From NCBI GenBank assembly GCA_035935465.1, contig DASYXA010000056.1, positions 1 to 64,000 on the forward strand: a stretch of DNA of 64,000 bases, given 5' to 3'. How positions within the stretch are numbered: the stretch's first letter is position 1; each line of letters starts with the position of its first letter. The DNA comes from UBA4735 sp035935465 (GTDB lineage Bacteria; Chloroflexota; Limnocylindria; P2-11E). The position numbers and the translations under genes are program-made. The notes under the pieces were generated by a model. It worked only from the letters and a program-made list of their open reading frames with translations, was not told where the DNA came from and did no database searches. Positions 9,314-18,169 of the stretch are shown one piece after another.

Positions 9314-9371
9314 GTGAGCCTCAACCGTAATTGATTAGGCTTCGGCCGAGTTCGCCCCCACGGAGGACCGC

Positions 9372-11921
9372 GTGAACGACTTCCGGCTCGCGAAGGACGT
9401 GCGCCCGACGCGCTACGCGCTGCAGTTCGACCTGGACCTCGAGCGCTGGACCTCGACGGCCACGGGCACGATCGGACTGACGCTCGCGCGGCCGGCACGC
9501 CAGATCACCCTCCACAGCGTCGACCTCGCCATCAGGACCGGCGGCGACGTCGCGAGCGTGACCTATGACGACGAGTCGCAGACCGCGACGCTGACGCTCG
9601 CGACGGAGCTCCCAGCCGGCGAGCGCGAGCTGCGGCTCGAGTGGACCGGCGAGATCGCGGAGAAGCTGCGGGGCCTCTACCGCTCGACGCGGCCCGGTGA
9701 ACGCTATGCGGTGACCCAATTCGAGGCCGCGGACGCCCGGCGGGCGTTCCCGTGCTTCGACGAGCCCGAGTTCAAGGCGCGCTTCACGGTCCAGCTGATC
9801 CACGACGCCGGGCTCGCGGCGATCTCCAACATGCCGATCGACCGTACCGAGCAGCTCCCGAACGGCCGGCAGCGGACCGCATTCCGCGAGACGCCGGTGA
9901 TCTCGTCGTACCTGCTCGCCTTCACGGTCGGCCCGTACGACGCGACACCGATGCTCAGGTCGAAGACCGGCGTCGAGTGCCGGGTGTGGCTGCCGAAGGG
10001 GACCGCGGAGCAGGCGATCTTCGCGCGCGATTCGCACGCGCGGGCCATCGAGTGGCTCGAGGCGTACACGAACATCCCCTACCCGTTCGCCCCGAAGGTC
10101 GACGCCATCGGCATCCCGGACTTCGAGGCGGGCGCGATGGAGAACCCGGGCGCGATCACCTACCGGACGACGCTGCTGGCGGCGGATCGGAAGACCGCGT
10201 CGACCGCGACGTTCAAGGCGGTGTTCAGCGTCGCGGCCCACGAGCTGACCCACATGTGGTGGGGCGACCTCGTGACGATGGCCTGGTGGAACGACCTCTG
10301 GCTCAACGAATCGTTCGCCAGCTTCGTCGGCGAGACATGCACGGCCGCCCTGAATCCCGACTGGCGCTTCGCGCGCGACATCGTGGCGCAGAACACGCCG
10401 GCGTTCAACCTGGACTCGCTCCTGTCGACGCACCCGATCTCGATGGCGGCGACGAACGTCGACGAGGCGAACGAGCGCTTCGACGCGGTCACGTACCTCA
10501 AGGGGCAGGGCGTGCTCCGGATGATCGAGCACTACCTCGGCGCGGACGACTTCCGCTCCGGCGTGCGGGTCTACCTCGACCGGCACAAGTGGGCGAACGC
10601 GACGGCCGGCGACTTCTGGCGGGCGCTCGACCAGGCCTCGGGGCGCGATGTGACGGGCCTCGCGACCGCGTGGATCACCGAGCCGGGACATCCGCTCGTG
10701 ACCTGCGGCGTGCGCGAGACGCCCGCCGGGCTCACGGTGGACCTCGCGCAGGCGCGCTTCTTCGCCGACCCATCCGTGCCGCCGACCGCGCAGGTCTGGC
10801 CGGTGCCGCTCGTGTTCCGCTACGGGACGCGCGACGGGACCGTGGAGGAGCTCCGCCACCTGTTCGAGACGGCGTCGGGCTCGGTCGACCTGCCCGGCGC
10901 CACCTGGTACTTCCCGAACGGCGGGGGTGTCGGCTTCTACCGGTACGCGCTCGACGATCGCTCGATCGCGCTCCTCGCGAAGGAGATCACGAAGCTCGCG
11001 CCCGAGGAGCGCCTCTCGCTCCTCGACGGCCAGTGGGCCCTCGCCCGCGCGAACAAGGCGACCTTGGGCCAGGTGATGGACCTTGTCGCCGCCCTGAAGG
11101 GCGAGGACGACCTCTACGTGCTGCGCAGCCTGGCCGAGATCCTCGCGTGGCTCGACCACAACGTCGTCACGGGCGCGGCCGCGCGTCCGTTCCGCGAGGT
11201 GGTGGACGCGACCTTCCGCCCGCAGCTCGAGACGCTGGGCTGGGAGAACCGCGAGGACGACACGCCCGACGAGCGCGAGAAGCGGCAGCTCGTCATCGGC
11301 GCGCTCGGCCATGCGGCCGCGGCGGCCGACGTGCGAGCCGAGGCGACCCGGCGGATCACCGCGCACCTCGACGGGGTCACCCGCCTCCAGCCCGATGTGG
11401 CCGGGCCGATCGCGTCCGTCGCGGCGATCCTCGGGGACACCGCGCTCTTCGAGCGGTACGTCGCACGGATGAAGGAAGCGCAGAAGAGCGACGCGCAGGA
11501 GGAGCACCGCTTCCGGATGGCGCTCACGGACTTCCGCGATCCGGCCATCGTCACGCGCTTCGCCGGCTCGATCTTCACGGACCTCATCCGCGATCAGGAC
11601 CGCTCCATCCTCCTGCTTCGGATGCACGGGCTCGCCCACGCGCGAGAGGCCGCGTTCCGCGCGCTGCGATCGGCCTGGGACGAGTACGTCGCGAAGATGG
11701 ACCCGAGCGGCAAGCAGCGGTGCGCGAACGCACTCGGTCTGCTGACACCGAGGACGCTCGTCGATGCGGCGATGGCGTTCCTGAAGGCGAAGCAGACGCC
11801 CGACATCAAAGAGACGGTCGCGCAGTCCATCGAGCGCATGCGGATCGGCTCGGCCAACGCGGCGCGGATGGCCGGGGAGCTTGACGACGCGCTCGGGAGG
11901 GTCGCACAGCCCGCCCGGTGA
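9372..11921 (+). CDS. M1 family zinc aminopeptidase (PepN/puromycin-sensitive type)
   Basis: Cytosolic aminopeptidase removing N-terminal residues from peptides. The exopeptidase motif GAMEN lies at residues 254-258, and the zinc site HELTH at about 291-295 is followed by NESFA with the third zinc-binding Glu 18 residues later. Length (849) and the long helical C-terminal ERAP1-like domain match the family. The start is GTG. No signal peptide is present. Its stop overlaps the GTG of the following FAD oxidoreductase, so the two are translationally coupled. Confidence 0.93.
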   Translation: MNDFRLAKDVRPTRYALQFDLDLERWTSTATGTIGLTLARPARQITLHSVDLAIRTGGDVASVTYDDESQTATLTLATELPAGERELRLEWTGEIAEKLRGLYRSTRPGERYAVTQFEAADARRAFPCFDEPEFKARFTVQLIHDAGLAAISNMPIDRTEQLPNGRQRTAFRETPVISSYLLAFTVGPYDATPMLRSKTGVECRVWLPKGTAEQAIFARDSHARAIEWLEAYTNIPYPFAPKVDAIGIPDFEAGAMENPGAITYRTTLLAADRKTASTATFKAVFSVAAHELTHMWWGDLVTMAWWNDLWLNESFASFVGETCTAALNPDWRFARDIVAQNTPAFNLDSLLSTHPISMAATNVDEANERFDAVTYLKGQGVLRMIEHYLGADDFRSGVRVYLDRHKWANATAGDFWRALDQASGRDVTGLATAWITEPGHPLVTCGVRETPAGLTVDLAQARFFADPSVPPTAQVWPVPLVFRYGTRDGTVEELRHLFETASGSVDLPGATWYFPNGGGVGFYRYALDDRSIALLAKEITKLAPEERLSLLDGQWALARANKATLGQVMDLVAALKGEDDLYVLRSLAEILAWLDHNVVTGAAARPFREVVDATFRPQLETLGWENREDDTPDEREKRQLVIGALGHAAAAADVRAEATRRITAHLDGVTRLQPDVAGPIASVAAILGDTALFERYVARMKEAQKSDAQEEHRFRMALTDFRDPAIVTRFAGSIFTDLIRDQDRSILLLRMHGLAHAREAAFRALRSAWDEYVAKMDPSGKQRCANALGLLTPRTLVDAAMAFLKAKQTPDIKETVAQSIERMRIGSANAARMAGELDDALGRVAQPAR

Positions 11922-13036
11922 CCAGCCTCTGGCTCGACGGCACGCCGGTCACGCCGCGCGCCCCGCTGGACGCCGATCGCGCGGTCGATGCCGCGATCGT
12001 CGGCGGCGGCATCGCCGGCGTCGCCACCGCGTACGCGCTCGCGCGGGACGGCGCGACCGTCGCGGTCCTCGAGCGCGGCGAGCTCGCGGAGGGCGCGAGC
12101 GGTCGCAACGCCGGGTTCGTGCTCGGCGGCGTTGCCGAGAACTACGTCGCGGCGTGCCGCGCGTTCGGCGCGGAGCGGGCGACGCGGGTCTTCCGGTTCA
12201 CATTCGCGAACCGGGTGCTCCTGCGCTCCGCGATCCGGACGAGCGCGATCGAATGCGACGTCGCGTGGAACGGATCCGATCAGGTCGCGGGCGACGACGA
12301 CGAGTGGCGCGAGATCGCCGAGAGCGCCCGCCAGCTCGCCGCGCACGGCGTGCGGGTACGCCTCGACGCGGCGGAGCGCACGGCCGTGTACGACGAGGAC
12401 GGGGAGCTCCACCCGGTCCGCTTCGTCCGCGGTCTCGCCGACGCGGCCGAGCGCCTCGGCGCTCGCATCCATCCGCGGACGGCCGTGGTGTCCTGCACGG
12501 CCGCGGCGGTGCGGACCGAGCGGGCGACCGTCCGGGCCGGCGCCGTCGTGCTCTGCACGAACGCGTACACGCGCCATCTGGCGCCGACGCGCGTCCGACC
12601 CGTGCGCGGACAGATCTGCGCGACCGCGCCCCTCGAGCGCCGGGTGTTCCCGCGTCCGGCCTACGCGCATCGCGGCTACCGCTACTGGCGCCAGCTCCCC
12701 GCGGGGAACGTGCTCGTCGGTGGCTGGCGCGACACGGCGGTCGACGCGGAGATCGGCGAAGACGACGGCACGAGCGAGCGCATCCAGACGCAGCTCGAGG
12801 CATTCCTGCGCCGGCGCGGCGTCGACGCGCCGGTCACGCACCGCTGGGGAGGCACGATGGGCTTCTCACACGATGGGCTGCCGTACATCGGCAAGGCCAC
12901 GGACGGGATCTACCGCTGCGGCGGGTTCACCGGGCACGGACAGGGGTACGCCATGGCGGCGGGCGAGCTCATTGCGGCGCTCGTGCGCACGGGGTCGCAC
13001 CCCGACGCCGATCTGTTCGATCCGGACCGGCCCTGA
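11918..13036 (+). CDS. FAD-dependent oxidoreductase of the DAO family
   Basis: Probably oxidises an amine or amino acid with FAD. The dinucleotide-binding motif VDAAIVGGGIAGVATAYAL lies at residues 23-42 and is followed by the family block EGASGRNAGFVLGG. A second FAD-contact region with GLPYIGKA and GFTGHG sits near the C-terminus (residues 310-340). It most resembles gamma-glutamylputrescine oxidase/DadA-like enzymes, but the substrate is unknown. At 372 residues it is a normal length. The GTG start overlaps the stop of the M1 aminopeptidase by 4 nt, so it may act on amino acids released by peptide breakdown (inference). Confidence 0.85.
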   Translation: MTSLWLDGTPVTPRAPLDADRAVDAAIVGGGIAGVATAYALARDGATVAVLERGELAEGASGRNAGFVLGGVAENYVAACRAFGAERATRVFRFTFANRVLLRSAIRTSAIECDVAWNGSDQVAGDDDEWREIAESARQLAAHGVRVRLDAAERTAVYDEDGELHPVRFVRGLADAAERLGARIHPRTAVVSCTAAAVRTERATVRAGAVVLCTNAYTRHLAPTRVRPVRGQICATAPLERRVFPRPAYAHRGYRYWRQLPAGNVLVGGWRDTAVDAEIGEDDGTSERIQTQLEAFLRRRGVDAPVTHRWGGTMGFSHDGLPYIGKATDGIYRCGGFTGHGQGYAMAAGELIAALVRTGSHPDADLFDPDRP

Positions 13037-13039
13037 GGA

Positions 13040-14044
13040 CTACCCGCCGATGAACGACATCTCGATCTTGCGGAGGCCGGCGGTCTCGCCCGAGCGCTGC
13101 TCGGAGTAGCGATCCGCGCGCTCGACCCAGGTCGCTTCGATGGCCGCGCGGATGTCGTCGTCGGACGCGCCGCCGCGGACCAGGCCGCGGAGGTCGCGCC
13201 CGGTCGTCGCGAAGAGGCAGGTGTACAGGCCGCCATCGGCCGAAAGCCGGGCGCGCGTGCAGTCGGCGCAGAACGGCTGGGTGACCGAGGCGATGACGCC
13301 GACCTCACCCGACCCGTCGGCGTAGCGCCAGCGCTCGGCGACCTCGCCCGGGTAGTTCGCTTCAGCCGGAAGGAGCGGGAGCTCGGCATCGATCGTGCGC
13401 ACGATCTCCCGCGCCGATACGACATCCTCGAGCCGCCAGCCGTTCGTGTGGCCGACGTCCATGTACTCGATGAACCGGAGGATGTGGCCCCGCTCGCGGA
13501 AATAGCGGGCCATCGGGAGGATGCTCCCCTCGTTCAGCCCGCGGCGGACGACCATGTTGATCTTCACCGGCTCGAGGCCCGCGGCCACGGCCGCGTCGAT
13601 CCCCTCGAGGACGCGCGCGACCGGGAACTCGACGTCGTTCATGCACTTGAAGACGGCGTCGTCGAGCGAGTCCAGGCTCACGGTGACGCGCTTCAGGCCT
13701 GCGGCCGCGAGCGCCGTCGCCTGCTCGGCCAGCAGGGAGCCGTTCGTCGTGAGCGTGAGGTCGACGTCCGGGATCTCCGCCAGCATGCGGATGAGCCCGT
13801 CGAGCCCGCGGCGCATGAGCGGCTCCCCGCCGGTGAGCCGGATCTTCCTCGTCCCGAGGCCCGCGAAGACCGCCGCGAGGCGCGCGAGCTCCTCGAACGT
13901 CAGGAGCTGGTCCTTCGGCAGGAACCGGTAGCCCTTGCCGTAGATCTCCTTGGGCATGCAGTACACGCAGCGGAAGTTGCACCGGTCGGTGACCGAGATC
14001 CGGAGGTCGTGGAGCGGCCGGGCGAGCGTGTCGAGGAGCGGCAT
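13040..14044 (-). CDS. moaA: GTP 3',8-cyclase MoaA
   Basis: Radical-SAM enzyme for the first step of molybdenum cofactor synthesis, turning GTP into 3',8-cyclo-GTP. The N-terminal [4Fe-4S] motif CNFRCVYC has Cys22, Cys26 and Cys29. The second cluster uses C-x2-C near residue 260 and a Cys 13 residues later (CADCTRARLSADGGLYTC). The protein ends in the functionally required Gly-Gly. Its 334 residues match the family. It is convergent with the FAD oxidoreductase (3 bp between stops) and no other moa gene is in the window. Confidence 0.95.
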   Translation of the reverse strand: MPLLDTLARPLHDLRISVTDRCNFRCVYCMPKEIYGKGYRFLPKDQLLTFEELARLAAVFAGLGTRKIRLTGGEPLMRRGLDGLIRMLAEIPDVDLTLTTNGSLLAEQATALAAAGLKRVTVSLDSLDDAVFKCMNDVEFPVARVLEGIDAAVAAGLEPVKINMVVRRGLNEGSILPMARYFRERGHILRFIEYMDVGHTNGWRLEDVVSAREIVRTIDAELPLLPAEANYPGEVAERWRYADGSGEVGVIASVTQPFCADCTRARLSADGGLYTCLFATTGRDLRGLVRGGASDDDIRAAIEATWVERADRYSEQRSGETAGLRKIEMSFIGG

Positions 14045-14093
14045 CCGGGAAAAGTATGAGGCCGGTGGGCCGGGCCGACCGGGATCGAGCGTG

Positions 14094-14125
14094 ACGGGGG
14101 GACCACCGCGTGGTGGTCCCCCCGT
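14094..14125 (-). terminator. strong GC hairpin after the secreted-protein gene
   Basis: Perfect 14-bp stem (ACGGGGGGACCACC with its complement, GCGT loop) lying 20 bp beyond the stop of the minus-strand gene 14146-16254 and before moaA. No U-run follows, so termination is inferred from position and stem strength. Confidence 0.6.
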
Positions 14126-14145
14126 CGTCGCGATGCGCGATCGGG

Positions 14146-16254
14146 CTACGGCGTCAGCTTGCTGATCCGCGTCGACCAGTTGCCGAGCGCGGTACGCGGT
14201 CCGGCCGCCCCGGCCGACGGGGCGCAGGTGCCGAGCTTGTTGTCGCCGCTGGCGGCGCCGAAGAACCGGCCGCCCCAGGTGGCGTAGTCGCAGGAGCCCG
14301 CGATGTACTCGCTCGCGATCCAGATCGAGCTCCCGTCGACGGCGGCTGCGCCGTAGTCACCCCACCGCGTGCGCGGCGGGTTGCCGACGAACGACTTGTA
14401 GCTCGTGAATCCATCGCTGGTCGTGGCTCCGGAGGCGATCACATGAACGTCGCCGGCGCCTGTCCGCGCGTCGATCGCGGCGTACGCCGCGCTCGGATAG
14501 CTGGTGTCACCCACGAGCGTGAGGGCCATCACTCCCTTTCCGCTCGCGGTCACGCCGATCGCCGGATAGATCAGGTCGGTGTGGTCCATGCCGAGGATGC
14601 CTTGGAGCGCGATCCGCGGGGCGAGCGGTCCAGCGGAGCTGCGGTCGTCTTCGCGCCCGCCCCGCTGGTCGCCCTTGGGATCCACGACGTACCACGCGAC
14701 GCCGGCGCGGTTGCCATCGGCGACCGTGACGGCGGTGTCCAGGGAGCCCCAGAGCTTCCCGTTCGCGTAGCTGACCTGCTGCATGCGGGTGTCGTTCGAG
14801 TCGAGCTTGGCGATGACCTCGTTGTGCGCGGGCTCCGCTCCGAAGAGCAGCCGCCAGCAGCCGGTGCCGGCGATCGTCGGGGTGGTCGTGTCGTTGATGC
14901 AGCGGCCCAGGGGGGTCTGCGTCGTGGGGGCCGTGCCGGAACCGGGCTGCCGGGCCTTGGGCGCGATGGCGTACCGGCTCACCGGCAGGAGCTGGTTGGC
15001 GAGCGCGAGGTTCGGCGTCGGGCCGTTGAGCGACCGCGTGTTCGTCAAGGCCCAGACGACGATCTGGTTCCCGACGTACGTGCCGCCGAAGCCGGCGACC
15101 GGGTGCGTCGCCTCGTCGGCGGCATTCGAGCTGAGGAAGTATTCGGTCCCGTTGTCGTTGCGGTCGAACGACCCCGCCCCCGGCGACTGCGCCGGCCAGA
15201 CCGTGAAGCCGGGCTGGGTCGAGCCCGCGTCGCTCGGCGCCCGGACCGCGCCGAAGGTGTCGATGTGCTGCATCGTGATGGTCGCGTCGCCCGCGGCGAG
15301 CTGCGCCTTGGACAGCGCGTAGATCTGGGCGCCGTTGAATCCGAAGCCGTTCCAGGGATACGCGTTCGTGGTCAGGTAGATGCCGTATGCGTCGGCGCCG
15401 ATGTGCGGATAGTCACCGAGGCACGGGCATGCGTTCGCGGGATCGGGGTTCGTGCCGTCATTCGTCACGTCGATGCGGTAGATGTTCCAGAGGCCCGTCG
15501 GGTCCGGCGTCTTGCTGACCGCGAGGTCCAGGTGGTTGACCGTGGTGAACCCGCCGGTGGCCGGATCCGTCTCGAGGGTCAGCACGACGAGGAAGAACCG
15601 CCGCGTCGCGGCGTCGTAGAGGCACGTCGGGTCGGTCACGAACTGACCGCGCAGCCCGGTGGTGCGGTCGATCGCCGCCGGATAGCCGTAGAACGAGTTG
15701 AGGTCGACGGCGTGGTTCACGTCGGTCGGGTGCCCGGACACGACGTTCCCGCTCGTATTGTCCGGCAGCACCGAGACCCCGGACTGGTCGAAGATGTTCA
15801 GGACGTCGTTCACGGCCGCGACGACGTGGCCGTTCCCGACGCAGAGGGCCTGATCCGGCGGCTCCACCGTGAACTGGTTCCCGCGGCGGGCGTAGCGCTG
15901 CTGGAACAGGTCGAGGCCGTCGAAGCTGGTCCGCACCTGTGGGTTGGACTTCGCCCCCTTGGCGTGGGTCGTGTTGCCGTTGTCGGACTCCTGGCCCGAA
16001 TTCGTGACCTTGCGCGAGAACGACGGGTTGATCACACCGGTGAACTCCGGGGCGGCTCCCGCGTTCTCGATCGCCGGATACTCGGGCCCCAGGCCGTCGC
16101 CGGCCGGCGCCGGGCCGGTCAGCGGGGACCCGGTCCCCGCGAGCGCGACCTGGCGCGCGCCGCCCGGGTCCGCGGCGGCGGGGGCTGCGCCGAGACCGAC
16201 GATGAGCGAGGCAAGCAACGCGACGGCGGTGAGATGCGCGGTGAATCGTTTCAC
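14146..16254 (-). CDS. large secreted protein, propeller-like, function unknown
   Basis: The protein has 702 residues with a Sec signal peptide (positively charged start, Ala/Leu/Val core, cleavage after APAAA near residue 28) and no further membrane segment. The mature part is rich in Gly, Asp, Asn and Thr with recurrent phrases such as LCVGNGHVVAAVND, GDYPHIGADAYGIYLTTNAY and THWGDYG-like turns, typical of extracellular beta-propeller proteins. No catalytic motif was recognised. The start is GTG at 16254 with GGGAGGG 8 nt upstream. A strong hairpin follows it. Cysteines are sparse and partly paired, as expected outside the cell. Confidence 0.78.
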   Translation of the reverse strand: MKRFTAHLTAVALLASLIVGLGAAPAAADPGGARQVALAGTGSPLTGPAPAGDGLGPEYPAIENAGAAPEFTGVINPSFSRKVTNSGQESDNGNTTHAKGAKSNPQVRTSFDGLDLFQQRYARRGNQFTVEPPDQALCVGNGHVVAAVNDVLNIFDQSGVSVLPDNTSGNVVSGHPTDVNHAVDLNSFYGYPAAIDRTTGLRGQFVTDPTCLYDAATRRFFLVVLTLETDPATGGFTTVNHLDLAVSKTPDPTGLWNIYRIDVTNDGTNPDPANACPCLGDYPHIGADAYGIYLTTNAYPWNGFGFNGAQIYALSKAQLAAGDATITMQHIDTFGAVRAPSDAGSTQPGFTVWPAQSPGAGSFDRNDNGTEYFLSSNAADEATHPVAGFGGTYVGNQIVVWALTNTRSLNGPTPNLALANQLLPVSRYAIAPKARQPGSGTAPTTQTPLGRCINDTTTPTIAGTGCWRLLFGAEPAHNEVIAKLDSNDTRMQQVSYANGKLWGSLDTAVTVADGNRAGVAWYVVDPKGDQRGGREDDRSSAGPLAPRIALQGILGMDHTDLIYPAIGVTASGKGVMALTLVGDTSYPSAAYAAIDARTGAGDVHVIASGATTSDGFTSYKSFVGNPPRTRWGDYGAAAVDGSSIWIASEYIAGSCDYATWGGRFFGAASGDNKLGTCAPSAGAAGPRTALGNWSTRISKLTP

Positions 16255-16353
16255 GGTCGTTCCCTCCCAGTGGGTCCTGCGGGACGCCCGAACGGACGAG
16301 ACCGCTGACCGACGGGGGGCAGCATAGGGATGGCTCGCCCGAGCGGCTAGGAG

Positions 16354-16602
16354 TCAGCCGGCCAGGCGCGCCGTGACGGCCCGCTTCACCAATTCTGGAC
16401 TCGGGAACCCACCGTCACGGGCCATGGAGTGGACGACCTCGTCCCCGACGCGCACGTCGAAGGTGCCGTCGACGAACGGGACGAGCTCGATCGCCGAGAG
16501 CTTCTCGCGGAACTCGATCATCAGCGCGCGCGCGAGATCGGCGGCGGCGTCCTCGTAGCCGCACTCCGCGCAATACGTGATCCGGACCCGGACCGCGGTC
16601 AC
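16354..16602 (-). CDS. SelT/SelW/SelH-like (Rdx) small redox protein
   Basis: An 82-residue thioredoxin-fold protein of the SelW/Rdx type. The CxxC redox motif CAEC lies at residues 11-14 after the first beta strand (VRVRITYCAECGY), and GDEVVHSM plus a final FPSPELVKRAV helix match the family. Here both redox positions are Cys, with no selenocysteine. Its ATG overlaps the stop of the upstream thioredoxin-like gene by 4 nt, so the two are coupled and probably act together in thiol redox chemistry. The exact substrate in bacteria is unknown. Confidence 0.82.
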   Translation of the reverse strand: MTAVRVRITYCAECGYEDAAADLARALMIEFREKLSAIELVPFVDGTFDVRVGDEVVHSMARDGGFPSPELVKRAVTARLAG

Positions 16603-17207
16603 GCCGCGGCGGGCGAGCGCTCGGCGATCTCGCGCAGCGCCCGCACCACTTCACGGTTCGCCCAGGCGACGTCCGCGTCGCGCCGCCGCGTGATCTCCGC
16701 GGTGAGCTGCGCGCGGACGTCCTCGGGGAGCGCGTCCAGCGACGAGCCGTACGCCCCGAACTCGGGGTGCTCGGCGTGGATCTGCTTGCGCTGCTCGGCG
16801 CGGCGCTCGGTGACGCTCGCTGGGCGCTCGATGAACACGCCGAGCTCGTTGAACCGATCGTCGAAGAACGCGAACACCGGGATGGACTCGTACTTCCCCT
16901 GGTTCAGGTAGCGCCGCATGAGGTCGGTGTTCTGGTCGCGCAGGAAGATGCGCAGGTCCAGGGACCCGCTCTCGCGCGCGAGCTTCCCGATGACCGGAAG
17001 GTTGGCGATGACGTCGCCGCACCAGTCCTCGGCGAGGGCGAGCACGTGGATCGGGCCCTTCAGCGCGCGGAAGGCCTCGAGGTCCTCGCGGTCGATCTCG
17101 ACCCGGGCTTCGTTCGCCTCGACCCGGTCGCGGTTCCGGGTCATCTGCTCTTTGTACTGGTCGTAGGTCAGGCCGGTCGCGAAACGCGTGCGGTCGATGG
17201 TCGTCAT
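16599..17207 (-). CDS. thioredoxin-like protein with a single-Cys WCGDV motif
   Basis: A 202-residue protein with a central thioredoxin fold (about residues 45-150). The usual WCxxC is WCGDV, so the resolving Cys is absent, as in other members of the Thioredoxin_9-like family. The fold's Pro is visible in YESIPVFAFFDD. N- and C-terminal helical, charged extensions suggest a cytosolic partner-binding protein. A strong AGGAGGG ribosome-binding site 5 nt before the ATG supports the start. It is the first gene of a two-gene unit with the SelW-like protein, which could supply the second thiol pair (inference). Confidence 0.8.
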   Translation of the reverse strand: MTTIDRTRFATGLTYDQYKEQMTRNRDRVEANEARVEIDREDLEAFRALKGPIHVLALAEDWCGDVIANLPVIGKLARESGSLDLRIFLRDQNTDLMRRYLNQGKYESIPVFAFFDDRFNELGVFIERPASVTERRAEQRKQIHAEHPEFGAYGSSLDALPEDVRAQLTAEITRRRDADVAWANREVVRALREIAERSPAAA

Positions 17208-17469
17208 GTCGCCCTCCTAGACCATTGAACACGCGTGGCACGCCCGGTGCTTCCCGTCCAGCCACGGCCCGCTCGCCAGCCGACCCGATCGGTGACACGA
17301 AGGCCGCCGGCCCGCGCTACGTCGCGGTCCCGCGGTCATCGTCGCGTTCCTCGACGGCTCGCTGCCCGGGGCCATGCGCCGGCGCCGGCCGGGTCGGCCT
17401 CGCGCCGGATGAGCAGCGCGTCCTTGGCATGCTCCGCCCGCGCACCGAGCGCCGTGCGCGCCGGGCGGC

Positions 17470-18114
17470 TTAGCGCTCGACCGCGGCGATCGCATCCGGC
17501 AGGTCGGCGATCCGCGCGATCTGGAGGTCCGGCCCGGGGTCGCCGGGCTCGACGCGCTCCCCTGCGTACCGGCCCTGGAGCACGTGCACGGTGAACGCGC
17601 CGGGCAGCTGCCGCTCGATCCGCCCGAGGATCCGGGCCTTGTCGTCGACGAAGACCGGACGCCCGCCGGAGAACCGGCCCAGCGCCTCGGCGAGCCGCTG
17701 CTCCTTGTGCACGTAGATCAGCACGTTGCCCCGCACCGCCGCGGCGAGCCCCGCGCGCTCGATCTTGCGCGGCTGGAACACGGGATCGCCGTCGCTCAGG
17801 ATCACGGGCGTCCACTGGCCCCAGAGCCGCTCGATCATGTCGAGAGCCTCGGGGTAGAGGAAGTCCCGGTACGGGAGCGTGTCGATGATCCGGGCGACGG
17901 CCACCGCGTCCGACGGCCGGTCGGCTCCGAGCCGCGCAACCGTCTCCGGGAGATCGACGTAGTCCTCCGCCGCGCGCACGATCTCGTAGAGGTCCCAGAA
18001 CCGTCGCGCTGCCTCGGGCGGGATGGCCGCCGCGATCCGCGACTCGAGAGCGGCCTTGGCCGCGTCGTTGTCGAGCAGCGTGTTGTCGACGTCGAGGAAC
18101 ACCGGCCGGGTCAC
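17470..18114 (-). CDS. HAD-superfamily hydrolase
   Basis: A 214-residue haloacid-dehalogenase-type phosphatase. Motif I is FLDVDNTLLDND (residues 5-16, with nucleophile and acid Asp), motif II is VILSDGDP, the motif III Lys is in QPRKIERA and motif IV is VFVDDKARI. A helical cap lies between motifs I and II. The GTG at 18114 places motif I directly after the start; a longer open frame above it overlaps the divergent GNAT gene. Substrate is unknown. A 262-bp stretch downstream (17208-17469) holds no gene that could be supported. Confidence 0.85.
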   Translation of the reverse strand: MTRPVFLDVDNTLLDNDAAKAALESRIAAAIPPEAARRFWDLYEIVRAAEDYVDLPETVARLGADRPSDAVAVARIIDTLPYRDFLYPEALDMIERLWGQWTPVILSDGDPVFQPRKIERAGLAAAVRGNVLIYVHKEQRLAEALGRFSGGRPVFVDDKARILGRIERQLPGAFTVHVLQGRYAGERVEPGDPGPDLQIARIADLPDAIAAVER

Positions 18115-18169
18115 CGCGAGAGTATCGAGCGCGACAGACGTGCGTGGGTCGCTCCGTACACTCGCGAAC

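Noticed and set aside
13040..14044. New radical-SAM peptide-modifying enzyme
   Set aside because: Second cluster motif and C-terminal Gly-Gly identify it as ordinary MoaA.
17217..17495. 92-residue minus-strand frame ending in a Cys-x-x-Cys peptide
   Set aside because: No ribosome-binding site, Arg/Pro/Gly-rich shadow-like composition, and it overlaps the HAD gene end; not supported as a gene.
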